From an uncultured Bacteroidales bacterium (lineage in GTDB: Bacteria; Bacteroidota; Bacteroidia; Bacteroidales; UBA932): a stretch of 64,000 nt of DNA. The stretch is taken from positions 1 through 64,000 of the forward strand of contig CALUSM010000011.1 of assembly GCA_944323445.1 (NCBI GenBank), written 5' to 3'. The notes beneath the pieces are model-generated. The model made no database searches, had not been told where the DNA came from, and worked only from the letters and a program-made list of their open reading frames with translations. The translations under genes and the position numbers were made by a program. Below, in pieces: positions 9,721 to 18,025 of this stretch (the stretch's first letter is position 1; each line of letters begins with the position of its first letter).

Positions 9721-10137
9721 CTATTTCTCCTCCGCGTCCTCCGCTGTCCCGAAGTCGAGGGAGGCGTACTGCCTGAGGACATTGTACCAGGATACCACCT
9801 TCTTCATGTGCGAGGGGTAGAAACGGTCGGCGTCATAACCGGGCAGGACCTTGTCGAAAAATGCCCTGAGAGTGCCCGCATCGGCCTTGGCGTCAGGCGC
9901 ACTGTCCTCACCGAGCTCATCCTTCATCTTCAGGAGCACATCCTTGAGGGGAGTCTCCCCCTCATCGGTGTAGATCGAGATATCCGAGAGAGAGGACACC
10001 TTGGCGTGAGGGCCGAAAACGGTGCGGCGTCCGGTAAGAAGTGACTCCGCAATCATTCCGTTGCGGGCCTGGGAGACATAGCGGAAAAGTCCGGGCTCCC
10101 CGGTAACTGAAAGTATCTGCTGTAAATCTGTTTTCAT
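9721..10137 (-). CDS. DUF5606 domain-containing protein
   Basis: This 138-residue cytosolic protein is found mainly in Bacteroidota. The family signature is visible: ILSVTGEPGLFRYVSQARNG, then a basic patch (TGRRTVFG) and SLSDISIYTDEGETPLKDVL. No enzyme function has been assigned. The linker ADAGTLRAFFDKVLPGYDAD precedes a terminal helix. In related genomes it neighbours coaE and ybbR-like genes, as here (12 bp after coaE). That suggests co-expression with cofactor and envelope housekeeping genes, but its role is unknown. Confidence 0.82.
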   Translation of the reverse strand: MKTDLQQILSVTGEPGLFRYVSQARNGMIAESLLTGRRTVFGPHAKVSSLSDISIYTDEGETPLKDVLLKMKDELGEDSAPDAKADAGTLRAFFDKVLPGYDADRFYPSHMKKVVSWYNVLRQYASLDFGTAEDAEEK

Positions 10138-10149
10138 CTGTTTGCGAAA

Positions 10150-10767
10150 TTAAATGGTTAAACTATTCATTCTGCTGTAGGCCTCCCACACCTGAGGCAG
10201 GAGGGGATGCTCAAAATCCGATATTATGGTGAAGTCCGAGAGGGCAGTCCGCACGGCATCGTCACACTGATTGGCCATGCGTTCCAGAACCTGTTTCCGC
10301 GTCATGGCCGAGCGGAGCATCACCCTGCGCACCCTCGTCTCCAGCGGGCAGATGACCGTGAGCACCCGGTCTGCGGTACCGGCCAGGGCCGGCTTCTCCA
10401 GGTATATGGCCGATTCCATGATTACGAAGCCGGAAGACACCCCGTCACCGCAGCGGGCAATCTCACAGGCCTCCTTCCATCTCCTGAAATCATGGAGCAC
10501 CCGCGGGAACACCGCCGCCTCCACACGGGAGAGCAGTTCCTTGTCGGCGAATATCCGGGAAGCCATGTACTGTCTGTCCAGCACCCCGTCACGCACCACG
10601 GCATCCCCAATCAGGGTCTTCAGTTCCGACAGAAGCCCGGGGTCGGAGGCATACAGCCCCTTTGTCCGCGCATCGGCATCGTAGACCGGCACACCCAGCG
10701 CAGCGAACATCCTCACGACATAGCTCTTGCCGCTGCCTATGCCGCCCGTTACCGCAAGAGTTCTCAT
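10150..10767 (-). CDS. coaE: Dephospho-CoA kinase
   Basis: CoaE phosphorylates the 3'-hydroxyl of dephospho-CoA in the last step of coenzyme A synthesis. The protein has 205 residues, the normal length. The P-loop is GGIGSGKS at residues 8-15, followed by the family segment GVPVYDADARTK containing the catalytic Asp. The lid and C-terminal helix region (RSAMTRKQVLERMANQ) is intact. Its ATG overlaps the stop codon of the upstream ybbR-like gene by 4 bp, which indicates translational coupling. Confidence 0.95.
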   Translation of the reverse strand: MRTLAVTGGIGSGKSYVVRMFAALGVPVYDADARTKGLYASDPGLLSELKTLIGDAVVRDGVLDRQYMASRIFADKELLSRVEAAVFPRVLHDFRRWKEACEIARCGDGVSSGFVIMESAIYLEKPALAGTADRVLTVICPLETRVRRVMLRSAMTRKQVLERMANQCDDAVRTALSDFTIISDFEHPLLPQVWEAYSRMNSLTI

Positions 10768-11756
10768 TGTCCGTCCTCTCTGCTGTCCAGCAGTATGCAG
10801 TCCACGTACCTGGGTTCTATGCTCCAGGATATCACTCCCTCCGGAGCCGAGATGAGCTCCGGGACCATCTCCGAATCTATCGTGTTGATAAAGCCGTCAT
10901 AGTCGACAGCCAGCACGAAATCGTCCGGACTGTACTGGATACTGCTGAATATCCTCCTGAAAGTCATGCGTACGGACGAGGGCAGGACGATGAGGTCCTT
11001 ACCGGCGGGCACCCCTACTGGTGTCACCGGCACTGTCATCGACTCCTCGATGTAGCGCACCACATTCATGGAATAGAAAATATTGTCCTCCGAGAACTCC
11101 ACCCTGCGGACAGGCACCAGCGGACATATTCCCTGTATAGGCCCGTCCACCCCCGTGGCCGATATGGTCTCGGTCATCACCGAGTCCACCGTCTCCAGCA
11201 GACGGGCGTCACCGTAGATGTCCACGCTGTCAGGCCGCAGCTCTATCCTGCCCAGAGGCATGTACTGGCCGTCGAAGACAATGGATGTCCTGGGCGCCAC
11301 CGGTACCCTCTTGCTCGCCGTCCGCGGGAACTGGAAGTCCAGGGAATCGGAGACGATGAACTCCAGTTCGACGCTGCCGCCCAGGGCCTCGACGATATTG
11401 CTCTTGATACTCTCGCAGCCTACGGAGAACACATCCCCGTGCCTGTAGGTCATGGACGATGCGGGAGCCGTCACACGCAGGGTCTTGCGGCGTCCTATCC
11501 GCTGACGCAGGATATAGTAGCCCTCCGAGCGGCCCCTGATGATGAGTACGTCTTCTGACGTAGCGCTGCGGGCACGGCCCTCAAGGGAGGAGGTCAGTTC
11601 CAGATTGTACTCAAAGAAAACGGAATACTGCAGCGACAGACTGTGCAGCAGCCAGATAATAAAGGCTACGAGGACGGACAGAAGAAGCAGCAGCCACTCC
11701 TTTCCTTCCTTGGCCCGGTCTCTTTCCTTACCTGTGATTCCGCTTTCTGATGCCAT
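10764..11756 (-). CDS. YbbR-like domain protein
   Basis: This 330-residue membrane-anchored protein has one N-terminal transmembrane helix (residues 20-40, WLLLLLSVLVAFIIWLLHSL). Extracytoplasmic repeats follow that resemble YbbR domains, with strands such as FPRTASKRVPVAPRTSIVFD and VPVTPVGVPAGKDLIVLPSS. In Firmicutes the YbbR homologue CdaR regulates the diadenylate cyclase CdaA. In Bacteroidales the YbbR-like gene usually sits, as here, between yajC and coaE, and no cyclase gene is adjacent in this window. Its role here is therefore unproven. Confidence 0.78.
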   Translation of the reverse strand: MASESGITGKERDRAKEGKEWLLLLLSVLVAFIIWLLHSLSLQYSVFFEYNLELTSSLEGRARSATSEDVLIIRGRSEGYYILRQRIGRRKTLRVTAPASSMTYRHGDVFSVGCESIKSNIVEALGGSVELEFIVSDSLDFQFPRTASKRVPVAPRTSIVFDGQYMPLGRIELRPDSVDIYGDARLLETVDSVMTETISATGVDGPIQGICPLVPVRRVEFSEDNIFYSMNVVRYIEESMTVPVTPVGVPAGKDLIVLPSSVRMTFRRIFSSIQYSPDDFVLAVDYDGFINTIDSEMVPELISAPEGVISWSIEPRYVDCILLDSREDGQ

Positions 11757-11770
11757 CCCGGAATGTCTCG

Positions 11771-12115
11771 TTATCTGTTCTGTACGTCAGTGATATCCTT
11801 CACGACAGAAGACTTGTCGACGCGGATCTTCACGTTGGCATCGATTTCCAGGACCAGGAATGTATCCTTGACCTCAGCCACTGTACCGTAGATGCCGCCC
11901 ACTGTCACGACCTTGTCGCCCCGCTTCAGGGACTCCCTCCATTTCACGACCTCCTTCTGTTTCTTCTGCTGGGGACGGATCATGAAGAAGTACATCACCA
12001 CGAAGATGAGGATCATCAGTATCAGGAAAGAGTACTGCTGAAAGAAAGTAGGTTCGCCCTGAGGCTGGGCCCCGGTCTGAGCCTGGAGAAGGAATAGGGT
12101 GTTGAGAAGATTCAT
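11771..12115 (-). CDS. yajC: Preprotein translocase subunit YajC
   Basis: YajC associates with SecDF and assists protein export at the inner membrane. The 114-residue protein has one transmembrane helix (residues 28-47, SFLILMILIFVVMYFFMIRP). It is followed by the highly conserved cytosolic block RPQQKKQKEVVKWRESLKRG, then GDKVVTVGGIYGTVAEV. The family length is 100-115 residues. It lies 54 bp downstream of nusB and 14 bp upstream of the ybbR-like gene. Confidence 0.95.
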   Translation of the reverse strand: MNLLNTLFLLQAQTGAQPQGEPTFFQQYSFLILMILIFVVMYFFMIRPQQKKQKEVVKWRESLKRGDKVVTVGGIYGTVAEVKDTFLVLEIDANVKIRVDKSSVVKDITDVQNR

Positions 12116-12169
12116 TTTTGTGTTCTTTTAGTTTTACAATCTTTTATTTAACAAATATAGGAATAATTT

Positions 12170-13120
12170 CTAATTCTCGATGAGTCCGCGGCCGGTCTTG
12201 ACCACCTCGCCTGTATCCACCATCTTGCGCAGTATCCTGTCGAGCAGGCCGTTGACGAAGACCTTGCTGTTGCCGGTGCTGTAGAACTTGGATATCTCCA
12301 CATACTCGTTGATGGTCACCTTGAGGGGGATGTTGGAGAAGCGCACCGCCTCGGCTATGCCCTGTATGATCAGCACGAGGTCAGTGGTGACCACCCGGTC
12401 AGGATCCCAGTTGCTGGTGTTGGCCACGACGATGTCCATGTACTTGCGGTAGCCCAGCATGGCGGCCTTGAGCAGCTCCCCGGCAAACTCGCGGTCGTCA
12501 TCCTTGAGGAACACGTCCGGGACAGGCATGGTGCCGCGTGAGCGGAGTATCTCCATATTGCGGACTATCGCCGAGAGCACGAAGCCCAGATCATCGCACC
12601 AGAAGAGAGAGAGGTCCTCCAGAGTGGAGTTCAGGTCCTCATTGTCCTCAAAGAGTTCCAGGTCCGAGAATATCCGGATGAACAGAGCGCAGTCCTCTGC
12701 CATGGAGGATGTCTCCGAGGCCATGTACTCCTTGTAATAGTCCCGGGTAACCAGGGTCTGGTACGTCTTCTTGATGAACGGAGTCAGGTCCCCGTCCCAC
12801 ACCAGGCCGTGGTCCTCGCAGAATTTGACAAAACGCTGGTCGGAGGAAAGGTACGACGACACCCGGTTGAGGGCGAACTTGCGGTTGGGGTTGCGCTCCT
12901 CCGGAGTGGGATTGAACTTTTTCAGGCCTGTCTCGATACGCGTGACGGCGGCGTTCCGCAGGGCCACGGCGGCGTTCAGCATGAAGTAATACAGATGGAG
13001 TGTCTTCTCACAGGAATAATTGAGGGCCTTCCCGGCTTCTATCAGAGAATCAGAGCCTGAGGCCACCACACTGTAAAGAACTTTGAAGACTTTTATCCTT
13101 ATCAGACGACGGTTGAGCAT
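12170..13120 (-). CDS. nusB: Transcription antitermination factor NusB
   Basis: NusB binds boxA RNA with ribosomal protein S10 and keeps polymerase processive on rRNA operons. The C-terminal NusB/RsmB helical domain is recognisable (residues 170-310, including AVRFSNIPLKVTINEYVEIS and KVFVNGLLDRILRKM). With 316 residues it is about twice the length of E. coli NusB. The extra N-terminal half begins with the typical MLNRRLIRIKVFKVLYSVV and is a known feature of Bacteroidota NusB. It is the first gene of the long minus-strand run and has its own promoter. Confidence 0.93.
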   Translation of the reverse strand: MLNRRLIRIKVFKVLYSVVASGSDSLIEAGKALNYSCEKTLHLYYFMLNAAVALRNAAVTRIETGLKKFNPTPEERNPNRKFALNRVSSYLSSDQRFVKFCEDHGLVWDGDLTPFIKKTYQTLVTRDYYKEYMASETSSMAEDCALFIRIFSDLELFEDNEDLNSTLEDLSLFWCDDLGFVLSAIVRNMEILRSRGTMPVPDVFLKDDDREFAGELLKAAMLGYRKYMDIVVANTSNWDPDRVVTTDLVLIIQGIAEAVRFSNIPLKVTINEYVEISKFYSTGNSKVFVNGLLDRILRKMVDTGEVVKTGRGLIEN

Positions 13121-13142
13121 ACAATATTTTTAAAACATTTTG

Positions 13143-13150
13143 CAAATATA
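13143..13150 (-). promoter_or_regulatory. -7 promoter element for the nusB cluster
   Basis: The minus-strand octamer is TATATTTG, 23 nt upstream of the nusB ATG. It is arranged divergently with the element for the PUR-family gene, so both genes share an 87-bp AT-rich intergenic region. Confidence 0.55.
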
Positions 13151-13172
13151 CTTTTTAGATGAGAAAAAACCC

Positions 13173-13180
13173 TATATTTG
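13173..13180 (+). promoter_or_regulatory. -7 promoter element for the PUR-family gene
   Basis: TATATTTG is a perfect match to TAnnTTTG, 27 nt upstream of the ATG at 13208. Confidence 0.55.
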
Positions 13181-13207
13181 TGTCAAATTTTATAAAATTT
13201 AATAAAG

Positions 13208-13597
13208 ATGTACTCAGAAGACATTGATAATGCAGCAGCTATGGAGCGCAACGGAGACGATGTATATTCGAGACCCGTGCGCGCGGGAAAAAGGACATAC
13301 TTTTTCGATGTGAAGGCAACCAAGGGCAATGACTACTATCTTACCATCACCGAGAGTAAGAGGAGAATAGAGAAAGACGGCCGTTTTGCCTATGACAAGC
13401 ATAAGATTTTTCTCTACAAGGAAGACTTCGAGAAGTTCTCGCAGGGACTCGAGGAAGTCATCGCTTTCATCAAGGAGAAGTGTCCCATACCTGTAGTCGA
13501 GAGAACAATGGACGAGGAGCACCGCAGCACCGCCCCCAGGGAAGAAGAGGAGGGCAGCGGCTCACAGTTCTCGAACATCAATTTCGAGGAGCTCTAG
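13208..13597 (+). CDS. PUR family DNA/RNA-binding protein (DUF3276)
   Basis: This 129-residue protein belongs to the bacterial PUR-alpha-like family, whose single PUR repeat folds into a Whirly-like dimer that binds single-stranded nucleic acid. The repeat spans residues 18-95: SRPVRAGKRTYFFDVKATKG, YYLTITESKR and the helix EDFEKFSQGLEEVIAFIKEK. The C-terminal tail is acidic and disordered. The biological role in bacteria is unclear. It is monocistronic and converges with the SDR gene, leaving only 3 bp between stop codons. Confidence 0.88.
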   Translation: MYSEDIDNAAAMERNGDDVYSRPVRAGKRTYFFDVKATKGNDYYLTITESKRRIEKDGRFAYDKHKIFLYKEDFEKFSQGLEEVIAFIKEKCPIPVVERTMDEEHRSTAPREEEEGSGSQFSNINFEEL

Positions 13598-13600
13598 AAC

Positions 13601-14350
13601 CTAGAACATGTCCTTGTAAGGCCTGAAATAACGGCCCGACCAGTTCCACAGCGGAGAGGGGATCAGACGCATCAGTACGCCGAGAGCGGCCCAGCGTCTG
13701 TCAATCACCGCTGTTTTTTTATGCTTCTTTATCGCGCGGACTATGAGCGCGGCGGCCTTCTCCCTCCGTATCGTCATCGGGAAATGCCGTCCGTGTATGA
13801 AGTCCGTGTCCACGAATCCGGGCTTGATGGCCGTGAACCTGATGTCCGCCCCTCGGATGACGGCCAGCTGGCGCAGGGTCTCCAGATAGAATGCCTCGAA
13901 TTTCTTGGTGGCCGAATACGCCGGGCACACGCCCAGGGGCAGTATCGAGGCTACGGACGATATGACGGCCAGATGTCCGCGGAGTCCGTTGCCGGCCCAG
14001 TAGTTGAACAGCCAGACGGCGCAGCGCACGAATCCCTTTGCGTTGACCTCTGTCTGACCCAATTCGAGCTCCGGGTCCAGGGCCGTATTGGTGTGGCCGT
14101 AGCCAGAGGAATACAGGCAGATATCCACTCCGCCCATACGCCGCACCAGTCCAGCCAGGGCATCGGCCGCCGCGCCGTCTGCCACGTCGAACGCCTGGGT
14201 GAAGACCTGTCCGTCAGGCGCCGCCGAAGCCACTTCCTCCAGCAGATGTTTCCGGCGTCCGGTGATTCCTACCCTGTGGCCCTGTCCTATGTAGATTTCC
14301 GCCACTGCCCGGCCGATACCGGAGGTGGCACCTATTATGATGATATTCAT
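13601..14350 (-). CDS. SDR family NAD(P)-dependent oxidoreductase
   Basis: This 249-residue classical short-chain dehydrogenase/reductase has the cofactor motif GATSGIGRA at residues 7-15. The catalytic triad is visible as Ser in VISSVAS and Tyr/Lys in AYSATKKF. The proximal C-terminal segment (AIKPGFVDTDF) matches the PGxVxT motif. The substrate cannot be predicted. The gene overlaps the start of the rsmF-like gene by 4 bp and is the last gene of the pyrE cluster. Expression is therefore probably coupled to RNA modification and pyrimidine genes. Confidence 0.88.
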   Translation of the reverse strand: MNIIIIGATSGIGRAVAEIYIGQGHRVGITGRRKHLLEEVASAAPDGQVFTQAFDVADGAAADALAGLVRRMGGVDICLYSSGYGHTNTALDPELELGQTEVNAKGFVRCAVWLFNYWAGNGLRGHLAVISSVASILPLGVCPAYSATKKFEAFYLETLRQLAVIRGADIRFTAIKPGFVDTDFIHGRHFPMTIRREKAAALIVRAIKKHKKTAVIDRRWAALGVLMRLIPSPLWNWSGRYFRPYKDMF

Positions 14351-15738
14351 TGTTCCGATATTTTTGTCTGTCGTGTAAGAGCCGCCGCCGTGCGGAGACG
14401 GAGGGACGGCGGAAGAAGATTGTTGCAGCGTGAGCCCAGGTTCTTCACGAGCCCGAAGGGGACTCCGCTGTATGTCAGCACCGCATACCCGGCCGGAGTA
14501 TCCGGGAGCACGATGTTCCCTCGGCGCAGATATTCCAGGGCCGTATCAGCAGAAACCCCGGTCTCCGGAAGACTGCCGCAGCGGTAGGCCGCGCTCTGTA
14601 TCAGGGAATACTGGGGCAGTACGACGGACTTCCCTCCACGGGCCTCCATGACCTCGGCCACGGCCACGCCCGACATCATGACCCTCAGCTGCGTCTCCAG
14701 TTCCAGCATTCTATGCGCCACAGCCTCCGGGAAAGCCCTGACCTGGGCGCCGCGTCGGTAGAGACGGAACCCGTCCCCGACCCACGGCACCGGTTCCCTG
14801 AACGGCTGACACTGTCCCGTCCCGGCCGGCCTGTGCCGTTTCCTGCCTGACATCCCGGCCGGTACATCTGTACCTCCAGGCAGACGCAGGGCCGAGAAGA
14901 AGAATCCCTCCCCTGCCCCGGGATCTCCGGGATAGAAATGCCTCTGCTCTATAAGCTCCAGTCCGTACTCCGAGACGAGCCATGACGTATTGTCTTCATC
15001 CTCAGCCGGATTGAAGGTACAGGTCGAATAGACCAGCAGACCGCCCGGACGCAGGCACGGCAGGATGTCCGACAGTATCCTCCGCTGACGGGCGGCGCAG
15101 AGACGGACATTGTCCTCCGACCACTGCGCCACGGCATCCGGATCCTTCCGGAACATTCCCTCCCCCGAGCACGGAACATCCGCGACGATGACATCGAAAG
15201 ACAGTCCCGCTGCCTGAAAGTCAGCCGCATCATCTGAGGTCACCAGCACATTGGCCTCCCCCCACTTGGAGATGTTCTCACAGAGCACAGCGGCCCTGGA
15301 GCGTATCACCTCGTTGGACACCAGGACAGAACCCGGTATCTCCCTGAGCATCGACAGCAGGTGGGTACTCTTCCCGCCCGGAGCCGCGCACAGGTCCAGC
15401 ACGGAGAACACCCCCTCGGGACGTTCTTCCCGCATACGCGCCATGACCGGCAGGATGCACTCCAGATACATGGACGAGGCGTCCTGGACATAGTAGGCTC
15501 CTGCATGGAACAGCGGGTCGAGGACAAAATCCGGACGCTCATACAGCAGACGGCCCCAACGGGAAAATGTCGAGGAACCTGGCATGGAACCGAACGGAAC
15601 GGAACTGGTCTTTAAAGGATTGGCCCGCACGGCCACGGAGGCCGGCGAGCCGGTGATATACGATATGACTTCCTCCGCCCTTTCCGGACCGAGGGAGCAT
15701 GCGAGTTGTCTTGTGAATGCCTCGGGCAGCACCATCAT
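14347..15738 (-). CDS. RsmF/NOP2-type rRNA (cytosine-C5) methyltransferase
   Basis: This SAM-dependent m5C methyltransferase of the NOL1/NOP2/Sun family has 463 residues. Motif I is LDLCAAPGGKSTHLLS. The catalytic cysteines are in VADVPCSGEGMF (motif IV) and VYSTCTFNPAEDE (motif VI). The last 170 residues resemble the RsmF C-terminal ferredoxin-like and PUA-like domains, which suggests 16S rRNA as target. The exact cytosine is not predictable. It follows the SRPBCC gene by 9 bp and overlaps the SDR gene by 4 bp. The start is MMV; the second Met is equally possible. Confidence 0.9.
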   Translation of the reverse strand: MMVLPEAFTRQLACSLGPERAEEVISYITGSPASVAVRANPLKTSSVPFGSMPGSSTFSRWGRLLYERPDFVLDPLFHAGAYYVQDASSMYLECILPVMARMREERPEGVFSVLDLCAAPGGKSTHLLSMLREIPGSVLVSNEVIRSRAAVLCENISKWGEANVLVTSDDAADFQAAGLSFDVIVADVPCSGEGMFRKDPDAVAQWSEDNVRLCAARQRRILSDILPCLRPGGLLVYSTCTFNPAEDEDNTSWLVSEYGLELIEQRHFYPGDPGAGEGFFFSALRLPGGTDVPAGMSGRKRHRPAGTGQCQPFREPVPWVGDGFRLYRRGAQVRAFPEAVAHRMLELETQLRVMMSGVAVAEVMEARGGKSVVLPQYSLIQSAAYRCGSLPETGVSADTALEYLRRGNIVLPDTPAGYAVLTYSGVPFGLVKNLGSRCNNLLPPSLRLRTAAALTRQTKISEQ

Positions 15739-15747
15739 GTAACGGGC

Positions 15748-16218
15748 TCAGCTGAAGCTGACGGGAGGCTTGATGTTGGTGAAGTCAGCAGGATTGCCCT
15801 CGGCGTAGCTGTTGACGGCCTTCTCCACCTGGTCGGTGATGCTGTCCACCATCTCCTGGAGCTTGCTGCCGATCATCATCTTCATCATGAAGTTCAGCTC
15901 AGTGGACAGCTCGATGTGAAAAAGTGTCGAGTCAAGACCCACCGGGTCCATATGGAAAGTCACCGAGAAAGTCAGGAAAGACTTTCCGTCGTCCTTGAGC
16001 TCCACCAGAGAGAAAGGCTCGCGGCGCGCGACCACAAACCCGAGGCTCACACCCTTGTATTCGATGTGAACGCTGTCGCGGTCGGCCGTAATCTTGCCGC
16101 CGTACTCCTCCGGTACGTTCTGGACCAGGAGACTGAGGTCTCCGAAGAGCCCGAAGAGCACCATCGGCGGCCGCTTGAGGAGGACTTCCCTGCCTGTTAC
16201 CCTGGTCACGTCACTCAT
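15748..16218 (-). CDS. SRPBCC-like (START/polyketide cyclase fold) protein
   Basis: This 156-residue cytosolic protein looks like the Bacteroidota SRPBCC-type family of about 140-160 residues. Alternating strands with a hydrophobic pocket (DRDSVHIEYKGVSLGFVVAR, FLTFSVTFHMDP) are followed by a long C-terminal helix (KLQEMVDSITDQVEKAVNSY). Such proteins bind small hydrophobic ligands, but the ligand is unknown here. Its start overlaps the pyrE stop by 8 bp, consistent with an operon. I see no catalytic motif. Confidence 0.6.
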   Translation of the reverse strand: MSDVTRVTGREVLLKRPPMVLFGLFGDLSLLVQNVPEEYGGKITADRDSVHIEYKGVSLGFVVARREPFSLVELKDDGKSFLTFSVTFHMDPVGLDSTLFHIELSTELNFMMKMMIGSKLQEMVDSITDQVEKAVNSYAEGNPADFTNIKPPVSFS

Positions 16219-16852
16219 GGTCCTTGCTCCATTTATCAGGGTCGTATCTCCACTCCTTCAGCATCTTCACGTCTCCTTCCCTGATATATCCGGTATCCAG
16301 GGCCACGTCCACCAGGGTGTCGTAGTTCGACAGAGTGTGCAGTTCCACATCGGCGTTCTCGAAGGCGCGGCGGGAGCGGTCGAAGTTGTAGGAGAAGATG
16401 GCCACCATGCCGGCGATATGCACTCCGCACTTGAGCAGGGCGTCCACTGCGGCCAGACTGCTCTGACCGGTGGAGATGAGGTCCTCTATGACCACCACCC
16501 TCTCGCCTCCGCGGAGCACGCCCTCGACCTGGTTGCCCATGCCGTGGTCCTTGGCCTTGGAGCGGATGTACACAAACGGCCTGTCCATCATCTCTGCGAC
16601 TATGGCACCATAGGCTATGGCCCCGGTGGCCACACCTGCTATCACGTCCACGTCCTTGAATGTGGCGTTGATGACCTCTATCATGGCCTCGCAGATGGTC
16701 CTGCGGAAGTCGGGATAGGACAGCGCCTTGCGGTTGTCGCAATAAATGGGTGAGTGAAGTCCGGATGCCCAGAGGAAGGGCTTCTCGGGACTGAGTCTGA
16801 CTGCCTCGATATCCAGCAGTCCCTTTGCAATCTTATATTCCAGATTTTCCAT
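16211..16852 (-). CDS. pyrE: Orotate phosphoribosyltransferase
   Basis: PyrE converts orotate and PRPP to orotidine monophosphate in pyrimidine synthesis. The ATG at 16852 gives 213 residues; the open frame continues upstream only through a TTG. The PRPP-binding motif is VVVIEDLISTGQSSLAAVDA, and the flexible catalytic loop RSKAKDHGMGNQVEG is present. The GLHSPIYCDNR segment near residue 40 binds orotate. It heads the minus-strand cluster pyrE-SRPBCC-rsmF-SDR and has a promoter 28 bp upstream. Confidence 0.96.
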   Translation of the reverse strand: MENLEYKIAKGLLDIEAVRLSPEKPFLWASGLHSPIYCDNRKALSYPDFRRTICEAMIEVINATFKDVDVIAGVATGAIAYGAIVAEMMDRPFVYIRSKAKDHGMGNQVEGVLRGGERVVVIEDLISTGQSSLAAVDALLKCGVHIAGMVAIFSYNFDRSRRAFENADVELHTLSNYDTLVDVALDTGYIREGDVKMLKEWRYDPDKWSKDHE

Positions 16853-16879
16853 ATTATAGTCCTTATTGTAAAAACCGCC

Positions 16880-16887
16880 CAAAGTTA
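16880..16887 (-). promoter_or_regulatory. -7 promoter element for pyrE
   Basis: The minus-strand octamer TAACTTTG matches TAnnTTTG. It lies 28 nt upstream of the pyrE ATG. Confidence 0.5.
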
Positions 16888-16906
16888 GTAAAAATTCGAT
16901 TAGAAA

Positions 16907-17881
16907 CTACTGCAGGGAGCAAAAGAATGTTACAAGAAACGGCACGCTGAAGTCCACCACAAAACCGTGGAACATAGAAAGCACCATGTATCTCTCCCCG
17001 CTGGCATGGACAATGGCGGGAAGGGTCACGTCCATGGTGGTCGCACCGCCGCAGGAAATGGGAGCCAGAGGGCCGAACCAGCGCACCAGCAGAGGGGCCA
17101 GGACGAGAGTCAGGAACTCACGGCAGATGTTCGATATGAGCGCCACCGTTCCCAGTCCCGCACCGATGTATTCAGTTATCAGCACACTCGAGAGGGAGTA
17201 ATAGGCAAATCCAGAACCCACGGCCATCGCCTCCGGCACAGTCCGGTGCGGGAAGAGCAGACCGAGCAGGGCCGAGGCGGCCAGCGTGCCCAGGATGGTC
17301 ATCAGCGGCAGGAGTGCCAGACGGGGATTGAGACGCTTGAAGCCTCCGAGGATGTCAGGGTTGTTTCCCACGCTGAAACCGACACTGAGTATCAAGGCGT
17401 AGAGGGCATACATCGCCACGTCTGTCTTTGACAGGTCGAAAGTCAGGATTCCGGAGACTCCCAGCAGTATGCCCGCCACGAAGAAAGCGATGATGATCAG
17501 GCTGTCCTTCAAGGCGCCCTTCTGGGCTTTCGCTCCGTCTTCCTCCGAAACTGCTGACGGTCTGTTCACTGCCTCGTGCCCGCCGGTTTCTGCCTTAGCA
17601 ACAGCCTCCCGCATCCTCTCACTCCTGCGGGCCCAGCGCCACAGCAGCATCGCCGCCAGACAGCTGCCCAGGGCGCACGCCACGGCAATCAGTGCCGCCT
17701 CCACTCCCAGAGTCGGCAGACTGCGGATCAACTCCCGGTTACATCCCACCTCCACCCCCAACAGGAAGAGCAGCAGCCATATAAGCGCCATCGTCACCTT
17801 CCCTATCCACATAACGCGCCACTGCCGGAGCAGATATCCGGTCAGCACCCCGCCGAACAAGAAACCGAACAGTATCAGCAT
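16907..17881 (-). CDS. LysO-type lysine exporter family protein
   Basis: The ATG at 17881 gives a 324-residue inner-membrane protein with about eight to ten hydrophobic segments. It resembles the LysO (YbjE, DUF340) family of lysine exporters. Typical parts are FGFLFGGVLTGYLLR at the N-terminus, LLLFLLGVEVG, the conserved polar segment GSGFAYYSLSSVLITEYIG, and ISCGGATTMDVTLP near the C-terminus. A hydrophilic loop rich in Glu, Ala and Ser splits the two halves around residues 95-130. Substrate identity is by family only. It is monocistronic with its own promoter. Confidence 0.85.
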   Translation of the reverse strand: MLILFGFLFGGVLTGYLLRQWRVMWIGKVTMALIWLLLFLLGVEVGCNRELIRSLPTLGVEAALIAVACALGSCLAAMLLWRWARRSERMREAVAKAETGGHEAVNRPSAVSEEDGAKAQKGALKDSLIIIAFFVAGILLGVSGILTFDLSKTDVAMYALYALILSVGFSVGNNPDILGGFKRLNPRLALLPLMTILGTLAASALLGLLFPHRTVPEAMAVGSGFAYYSLSSVLITEYIGAGLGTVALISNICREFLTLVLAPLLVRWFGPLAPISCGGATTMDVTLPAIVHASGERYMVLSMFHGFVVDFSVPFLVTFFCSLQ

Positions 17882-17908
17882 ATAATCATCATTTATTAAT
17901 TCAGCGCG

Positions 17909-17916
17909 CAAATATA
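17909..17916 (-). promoter_or_regulatory. -7 promoter element for the LysO gene
   Basis: The minus-strand octamer TATATTTG lies 28 nt upstream of the chosen ATG. A TTG start inside this element is therefore unlikely. Confidence 0.5.
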
Positions 17917-17963
17917 ATCAGGAAAATGTATAATCCCCTACACAGACGAACCAGGACAGTCGA

Positions 17964-18004
17964 TAAAAAATCCCGCGGCACCCGACTGACGGGCACTGCG
18001 GGAT
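17964..18004 (-). terminator. Rho-independent terminator of clpB
   Basis: On the minus strand a GC-rich hairpin with outer stem ATCCCGC/GCGGGAT and an inner CCCG/CGGG pair is followed directly by TTTTTTAT. It begins 22 bp after the clpB stop codon. Confidence 0.8.
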
Positions 18005-18025
18005 CTAAACACATTGCAGGTCAAA